A DNA stretch of 34,639 nucleotides, taken from Candidatus Kaiserbacteria bacterium RIFCSPHIGHO2_01_FULL_55_37 (GTDB lineage Bacteria > Patescibacteriota > Minisyncoccia > Phycocordibacterales > UBA2100). The stretch's first letter is position 1. Each line of letters begins with the position of its first letter. Under the pieces are notes generated by a model. It was given only the letters and a program-made list of their open reading frames with translations, did no database searches and was not told the origin of the DNA. Below, one piece after another: positions 28,756 through 34,639 of the stretch. A program made the position numbers and the translations under genes. The DNA is taken from the NCBI GenBank assembly GCA_001781175.1, contig MFKY01000036.1, positions 1-34,639 of the forward strand, in the 5' to 3' direction.

Positions 28756-29523
28756 TTATCGTTTTATCTTCCTGCGTGGCACGAACTTCGTCCCGAGAGT
28801 AATCCCCTTCATAATATCTAAAAGTACATTTTTTCGCTTTCCATCGGCGATATGCACCGGTATGCCGTGCGACATGAGTTTCCGGGCAACGGCGAACTTA
28901 CTTACCATTCCCCCCCGCCCGCCGGCGGTCTTCGCGATTGTCACATGTTTCCGGAACGACGAAATCGTCCTGCCTGTAATCTCGGGTATCACCCGCGATG
29001 ACCCGTCGAGCACACCTCCGACGCTGCTTAAAATTATGACCGCATCCGCCTTCAACTGGAGTGCAACGAGTCCCGCCAGTTCATCGTTGTCGGTAAAGAT
29101 GAGCTCGGCAATGGCGACTACGTCGTTTTCGTTGACCACTGGTATTACCTTGTCGTAGAGCAAACCCGCAAGACAATTTTTCATGTTCAAATAGTGCCCG
29201 CGGTCACGGAAATCTTCTTTGGTCGCCAAGACCTGCGCACATAGGTAGCCGTGCTTCGCGAACAACTTCGAATACGTACTCATCAACTTCACCTGACCAA
29301 TCGCGGCGTATACCTGCTTGTTCGGTACCGTTTCCTTACCCTTGAGCGTAAGCAGGCTGCGGCCCGAGCCGACAGCGCCCGAGGTCACCAATATAATTTC
29401 GACATTCTTCCGTTTCAGCAGAGAAATTTGTTCCGCCAGATGTCGCAAAATCCGCTCATCAAGCGTGCCGTCATTCTTTGAAAGGACTTTCGTCCCGACT
29501 TTCACGACTATTCTCTTATACAT
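28756..29523 (-). CDS. proB: Glutamate 5-kinase (amino-acid kinase domain only, no PUA)
   Basis: MYKRIVVKVGTKVLSKNDGTLDERILRHLAEQ...VTSGAVGSGRSLL...VNENDVVAIAELIFTDNDELAGLVALQLKADAVIILSSVGGVLDG...GGRGGMVSKFAVARKLMSHG. Confidence 0.93.
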   Translation of the reverse strand: MYKRIVVKVGTKVLSKNDGTLDERILRHLAEQISLLKRKNVEIILVTSGAVGSGRSLLTLKGKETVPNKQVYAAIGQVKLMSTYSKLFAKHGYLCAQVLATKEDFRDRGHYLNMKNCLAGLLYDKVIPVVNENDVVAIAELIFTDNDELAGLVALQLKADAVIILSSVGGVLDGSSRVIPEITGRTISSFRKHVTIAKTAGGRGGMVSKFAVARKLMSHGIPVHIADGKRKNVLLDIMKGITLGTKFVPRRKIKR

Positions 29524-29532
29524 ACAAGGCAA

Positions 29533-29602
29533 CGGCCAAACCAAAGCCCATCGAGCACGACTTTCTTAGGGTGACTATCTCAGTATGAAAACACGGACGC
29601 AT
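29533..29602 (-). pseudogene. Decayed copy of the first ~70 bp of the 27844..28749 hydrolase gene
   Basis: Minus: ATGCGTCCGTGTTTTCATACTGAGATAGTCACCCTAAGAAAGTCGTGCTCGATGGGCTTTGGTTTGGCCG versus ATGCGCTCCTGTTTTCACATAGAGATTACCACCCCGAAGAAAGTCGTGCTCAACGGACTTTGGTTCGGCC at 28749. Confidence 0.75.
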
Positions 29603-29603
29603 A

Positions 29604-29969
29604 TTACTCTGTCGTCTCTTGTTTCCCGTATAACACTCGCCAGTGTGTAATTGTTTTCTCGCGCAAATCTTTTGCCCGCGGCGTAAGGGCCCGGATATAT
29701 TCTTCCGCAAATTCTCCGGCATTTGACACTGATGGTGGCGGTTGCATTCTTGAGTATTCATCAAGCGCAGAGGAAAGTAACAACACGAGGCCGTCCGGCG
29801 TCAGAGATTGTCCCCCTTTACGCAACAGCAGAGGATAAAAACGCTCTCTCAAGTCCGTCGAGTCCGGGCCTCTCTCAAAGAGACGTTCGCGCATTTCTTT
29901 TTCGTCCGGAAGCCGTAGGGTGTCCGGAGATTCCTTGAATACAGGTATGGAACCGAACATTGGTTCCAT
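29604..29969 (-). CDS. Hypothetical protein (121 aa)
   Basis: ORF MEPMFGSIPVFKESPDTLRLPDEKEMRERLFERG...; its start overlaps the ahcY stop region (TAGTATG). Confidence 0.6.
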   Translation of the reverse strand: MEPMFGSIPVFKESPDTLRLPDEKEMRERLFERGPDSTDLRERFYPLLLRKGGQSLTPDGLVLLLSSALDEYSRMQPPPSVSNAGEFAEEYIRALTPRAKDLREKTITHWRVLYGKQETTE

Positions 29970-29970
29970 A

Positions 29971-31339
<1,369 letters not shown>

Positions 31340-31357
31340 CCATGAAATGTGATTATA

Positions 31358-32293
31358 CTACAACCCAACTTTTTCGCCGTATGCTTTTTCGTACCGCTCG
31401 CTCGCCTCGGCAAGCGTGAAGTGATGATTTTGGGTGCCGAAATTTTCCACGGCATACGCCGCGACGACGCTCGCCAATTGCCCGCACTGTTTGAGTGAAA
31501 GACCCGCCAGTATCCCTTTGATGAATCCCGCGCGATGCGCGTCGCCCGCCCCCGTCGGGTCCACGAGTTTGGTGAGCGGCACAGCCGCAACTTCGATGAC
31601 GCCTTCTGCCGATGATATCCGTGAGCCTTTTGCGCCGAGTGTGACGACAAGCAGCGGCGTCTGCGTGAGGAGCGCGGCTTCGTTCCAGCCTGTCTTTTCT
31701 TCGATAAGTCCAAGCTCGTAGTCGTTGCAGAAGAGGCCCGCCGCTCCGGAAATGATGTTCTTCAGGTCGTCCGCCGCGAATGCAGGCATTGCTTGGCCGG
31801 GGTCGAAATAGTAGTTGATGCCCTTGGTTTTCGCGTGTGCTGCAACGGCAATAGTATCGCTGACGCACCCGGCACCGAGAACGGCACATTTGAAATCCCC
31901 CTCGGGAAGCGGGCCGTACGGCTTCGCGCCCGCCGCCATCGCGAATGCCGCTATCTGATTGTTGGCGCGGTCGGTCACGATGTGCGCGACGGACGTGAGG
32001 TCCGACGGGTCGATATGCACGGAAGCGGAGGAGATGCCGAGTTTCTGCAAATACTCCGCATACCGGCCGAAGTCGGAGCCGGCAGTCCCGAGCATTTCGG
32101 GCTCTTCGCCGAGAAGCTTCAAATTGTACGCGAGGTTCCCCGCGACCCCGCCGAAGTCCTCTTTGATGCGCTCCACTTGGAAACTGACACTCAGCGTGTG
32201 CAATTTGTCCGGAACGAACGAGTCCGTAAAGTTTCCCCCGTAATCCATGATGCGGTCATATGCGATAGAGCCAGCAACGAGGATGCGTGCCAT
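31358..32293 (-). CDS. PfkB-family kinase, probably adenosine kinase-like
   Basis: MARILVAGSIAYDRIMDYGGNF...; VDPTGAGDAHRAGFIKGILAG PfkB signature; adjacent to ahcY. Confidence 0.9.
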   Translation of the reverse strand: MARILVAGSIAYDRIMDYGGNFTDSFVPDKLHTLSVSFQVERIKEDFGGVAGNLAYNLKLLGEEPEMLGTAGSDFGRYAEYLQKLGISSASVHIDPSDLTSVAHIVTDRANNQIAAFAMAAGAKPYGPLPEGDFKCAVLGAGCVSDTIAVAAHAKTKGINYYFDPGQAMPAFAADDLKNIISGAAGLFCNDYELGLIEEKTGWNEAALLTQTPLLVVTLGAKGSRISSAEGVIEVAAVPLTKLVDPTGAGDAHRAGFIKGILAGLSLKQCGQLASVVAAYAVENFGTQNHHFTLAEASERYEKAYGEKVGL

Positions 32294-32300
32294 GGTGGAG

Positions 32301-32306
32301 ATTATA
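32301..32306 (-). promoter_or_regulatory. -10 box TATAAT, 7 nt before PfkB-kinase ATG
   Basis: Minus: gTATAATctccaccATGGCACG. Confidence 0.65.
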
Positions 32307-32874
32307 CACTCAGAAGCGCGTCGCGCAGTCCATCTATTCCCTGTCCGGTCTCGACCGAGGTCTGCACTACTCCGCCTCCGCCGGCAGACTTCGCAATTTT
32401 AGCCGACTGCTCCGAAAGTTCTCTTTGCGACAGCTTGTCCACTTTGTTCAGAACGATGATATAGGGATGCCGATGCTCTTTGAGGAGCTGCATCATTTGG
32501 TCGTCGAATTTTGTGAGTCCCGCTTTCGCCTCGAGTATGAGGACGACTTTCTGCGGCTTTGCTTCGCCGCTTGTGAAATACCAGATGATGAGCTTGCGGA
32601 GTTTGTCACGGTCCTTCTGCGCACCCGCCGCATAGCCGTAGCCCGGCAGGTCGACAAAGTAGTGCGATTTATTCATCAGAAAAAAGTTGATTTCCGTCGT
32701 CTTCCCGGGCTTATCTCCTACACGCGCCATGCCTGACTTTCCCGTAAGCGAGTTCAGGATGCTCGACTTGCCGACATTGGAACGGCCGATGAAAGCGATT
32801 TGCGGAATGCCGTCGGAGAGTATCTCATTGGTACCCCGTATGCCCCGTACGAATTCGGCCGACGTAATCTTCAT
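32302..32874 (-). CDS. engB: Ribosome biogenesis GTPase EngB/YsxC
   Basis: MKITSAEFVRGIRGTNEILSDGIPQIAFIGRSNVGKSSILNSLTGKSGMARVGDKPGKTTEINFFLMNKSHYFVDLPGYGYA. Confidence 0.97.
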   Translation of the reverse strand: MKITSAEFVRGIRGTNEILSDGIPQIAFIGRSNVGKSSILNSLTGKSGMARVGDKPGKTTEINFFLMNKSHYFVDLPGYGYAAGAQKDRDKLRKLIIWYFTSGEAKPQKVVLILEAKAGLTKFDDQMMQLLKEHRHPYIIVLNKVDKLSQRELSEQSAKIAKSAGGGGVVQTSVETGQGIDGLRDALLSV

Positions 32875-32880
32875 CCGGAC

Positions 32881-32886
32881 ACTATA
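32881..32886 (-). promoter_or_regulatory. -10 box TATAGT, 6 nt before engB ATG
   Basis: Minus: TATAGTgtccggATGAAG. Confidence 0.6.
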
Positions 32887-32999
32887 GCAGCCGCGGGCTA
32901 CTTTGCGGAAAATCCTCCTTGACTCAGGCACATAGGTTGACTTAGCATCCGCTCAGGCTCCGCTTAATATGTTCCGCTCAACGTCCGGGAGGACACCGC

Positions 33000-33275
33000 A
33001 TGTCAGACCGTTTTGAAGGAATCGTCGCGAACGTCATTGCCGGCAAGGGGGACCAGGGCTTCGTTCGCCCGAGCTCAATTTCCCCCGCCCGCGAGAATCC
33101 GCGGGCCGTTGCACCCCCCATCAAAAGGGGTGACGGACCGCATGTGCATATCAACGATTTTATTGATAGCACAACGGTGTTCTGCGAAGAATCGCGAATT
33201 TCGTTCGAATTCGCGCCGGATCACGCTCGACCGGGCTCAGTGCGGGCGTCGCGGATCAAGCTCATCAGGCTGTGA
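33000..33275 (+). CDS. Small protein resembling a divergent cold-shock/OB-fold domain
   Basis: SD-like gggagg 7 nt upstream of ATG; MSDRFEGIVANVIAGKGDQGFVRPSS...GPHVHINDFIDSTTVFCEESRISFEFAPDHARPGSVRASRIKLIRL. Confidence 0.6.
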   Translation: MSDRFEGIVANVIAGKGDQGFVRPSSISPARENPRAVAPPIKRGDGPHVHINDFIDSTTVFCEESRISFEFAPDHARPGSVRASRIKLIRL

Positions 33276-33305
33276 TGGCCGACCTGTTTGCGACCGCACG
33301 CAATC

Positions 33306-33350
33306 ATAAGCCCGCTCCCATCGATTCATCATCGACCGGAGCGGGCTTAT
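33306..33350. terminator. Bidirectional terminator hairpin between convergent genes
   Basis: ATAAGCCCGCTCC ... GGAGCGGGCTTAT, perfect 13-bp arms with inner TCGAT/ATCGA stem. Confidence 0.88.
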
Positions 33351-33354
33351 CTCA

Positions 33355-33825
33355 TTACCATTCCCCCGTGTTTTGCATTGAGGCCCACGGCTCCGCGGGC
33401 GGAAGTGCCTCCCCTATCTGCAACAGCTCGATTGAGATTCCTTCGGGCGAGCGGATAAAGGCCATGCGCCCGTCGCGCGGCGGCCGATTGATGACAATTT
33501 CCTTTTTCACCAACTCCGCGCAGTAGTCGTAAATATTTTCCACCGCGTAGGCTAAGTGCCCGAAATTTCTACCGCCCGAGTATTTCTCCGCGTCCCCGCC
33601 TTCGCCCTCGCCCTCGCTTCGGCGGGCAGGCCAGTTGTACGTGAGTTCGAGTAGAGGCGCGCGACGGGCAGTGACATCATCATCCGGCGCCTTGAGAAAA
33701 ACATTTGTATACCTCCCCTTCTCGTCTTCGCGCCGGTTCACCTCCACGAGTCCAAGCTTTCCGCAATAAAAATCGAGCGCCCGTTCCAGATTCTCAACGC
33801 GAACCATTGTGTGCAGGTAGTGCAT
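33355..33825 (-). CDS. Glyoxalase/VOC-family protein (lactoylglutathione lyase-like)
   Basis: [44 protein letters not shown]...[48 protein letters not shown]. Confidence 0.93.
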   Translation of the reverse strand: MHYLHTMVRVENLERALDFYCGKLGLVEVNRREDEKGRYTNVFLKAPDDDVTARRAPLLELTYNWPARRSEGEGEGGDAEKYSGGRNFGHLAYAVENIYDYCAELVKKEIVINRPPRDGRMAFIRSPEGISIELLQIGEALPPAEPWASMQNTGEW

Positions 33826-33831
33826 CAGATT

Positions 33832-33837
33832 ATTGTA
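33832..33837 (-). promoter_or_regulatory. -10 box TACAAT, 6 nt before glyoxalase ATG
   Basis: Minus: TACAATaatctgATGCAC. Confidence 0.6.
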
Positions 33838-33887
33838 CCAAAAAGGTACGGATTGCTTTTAGGCCGCGATCAGTACACAATCTAACC

Positions 33888-34220
33888 ATGGGATTCGAAC
33901 AACGGTTGAGCGGTAGCGCCGAAGGCGGTATCATGCGCGCCCAAAAAAATTCGATGACGTTGGGAGAAATCGCAAAAGGATATGACCATAAAGTGCAGGA
34001 GGTCTTATCAAGCAAAGTGGGACTCGCAGTGCGTCATGAAGTGCAACCTGTCATGAACACCGTACTTGCGAGCGAGGGGCCGGAGCAATACGACGCGTTA
34101 CAGAAATTACTGGAAAAGTTGGAGCCGTACCGTTCTATCTTTTCAGACATACCGGACGATAAGGACGAGCGCGTGGCTTTTGCCCTCGCGCTGGTCAAGT
34201 ACGAAAAATCGCTCCAGTAG
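33888..34220 (+). CDS. Hypothetical protein
   Basis: MGFEQRLSGSAEGGIMRAQKNSMTLGEIAKGYDHKVQEVL...; preferred to the upstream ORF start at 33705 because CACAAT lies 6 nt before this ATG and the upstream part overlaps the glyoxalase gene. Confidence 0.65.
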   Translation: MGFEQRLSGSAEGGIMRAQKNSMTLGEIAKGYDHKVQEVLSSKVGLAVRHEVQPVMNTVLASEGPEQYDALQKLLEKLEPYRSIFSDIPDDKDERVAFALALVKYEKSLQ

Positions 34221-34321
34221 TTTCCGATTGATTCGACTTCGAAGCTTTGCGTATCGGCCACGGATAATTTCGCTGCAAAAAATTTCCGCGAACCCGATTT
34301 GGTAACGTTATGGTCACAGAT

Positions 34322-34347
34322 AATCCAATCGCCATCGCGATTGGATT
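34322..34347. repeat. Perfect 11-bp hairpin (4-nt loop) downstream of the 33888..34220 CDS
   Basis: AATCCAATCGC-CATC-GCGATTGGATT. Confidence 0.8.
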
Positions 34348-34405
34348 TCCGCGACCCCGCCTCGCGGTCGCACGAGCTCGCGCGACATCGCTCCGGCCGT
34401 CACTG

Positions 34406-34435
34406 CGCAGAAAGCCCGCGGCAGTGCGGGCTTTC
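34406..34435. terminator. Terminator-like hairpin
   Basis: CAGAAAGCCCGC-GGCAGT-GCGGGCTTTCTG, perfect 12-bp arms. Confidence 0.65.
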
Positions 34436-34498
34436 TGTCGTCATTGACTCTATACAACTCTGCTCGAACCTATTTTACCAACCCCTAGTCGCGCGCTC

Positions 34499-34525
34499 CT
34501 CATTCAGCAGAATGACCTACTGGGT
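34499..34525. repeat. Dispersed intergenic repeat, copy 2
   Basis: ctcattcagcagaatgacctactgggt. Confidence 0.7.
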
Positions 34526-34639
34526 CGGCCTGGTGGCTTTGTACTGAATTGTACGATTCGATTCCGTGCCTGCTCTCTCGGGCGCGCGAGTACGCCGCGC
34601 CCTCGGCCCCCGCCCCGCCGCCAATCCTCTCCGCCAAAG

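Noticed and set aside
33184-33226. cgcgaatt...aattcgcg hairpin
   Set aside because: Inside the 33000..33275 coding frame; no evidence for function beyond coding.

Overview
This window looks like a Patescibacteria/CPR (Parcubacteria-like) chromosome segment; that is inferred from gene content and protein style, not tested. Most genes are on the minus strand. From left to right: (1) a 5'-complete but 3'-truncated leuS (1..3210) whose reading frame carries two extra enzyme-like domains, an alpha/beta-hydrolase (RBBP9/YdeN-like) and a NUDIX domain, both inserted in the CP1/editing region; (2) a DUF5671-like membrane protein and ychF; (3) a ~16 kb envelope/secretome block: VCBS/FG-GAP CRTAC1-like protein, CAP protein, two large beta-rich proteins sharing a C-terminal cassette with a peptidoglycan-binding domain, a TrmB-HTH+PAS regulator, a DUF5667-like protein, a membrane-anchored proline-linker protein, an RNHCP protein and a Cys-rich lysozyme-like protein; (4) a complete F1Fo ATP synthase operon (atpB-E-F-H-A-G-[52-aa smORF]-D-C); (5) an alpha/beta hydrolase, proB, ahcY, an adenosine/ribokinase-like PfkB kinase, engB, a divergent cold-shock-like OB protein, a glyoxalase and a small hypothetical. 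The strongest leads are the double-insertion LeuRS, a recurring (G/S)QVLGA motif in four different exported proteins, a 14-bp inverted repeat that would pair the ahcY start region with its 5' leader, -10 boxes placed 6-7 nt before many start codons (leaderless transcription), and an unlisted 52-aa membrane smORF between atpG and atpD. No tRNA, rRNA, CRISPR array or transposase was recognised.
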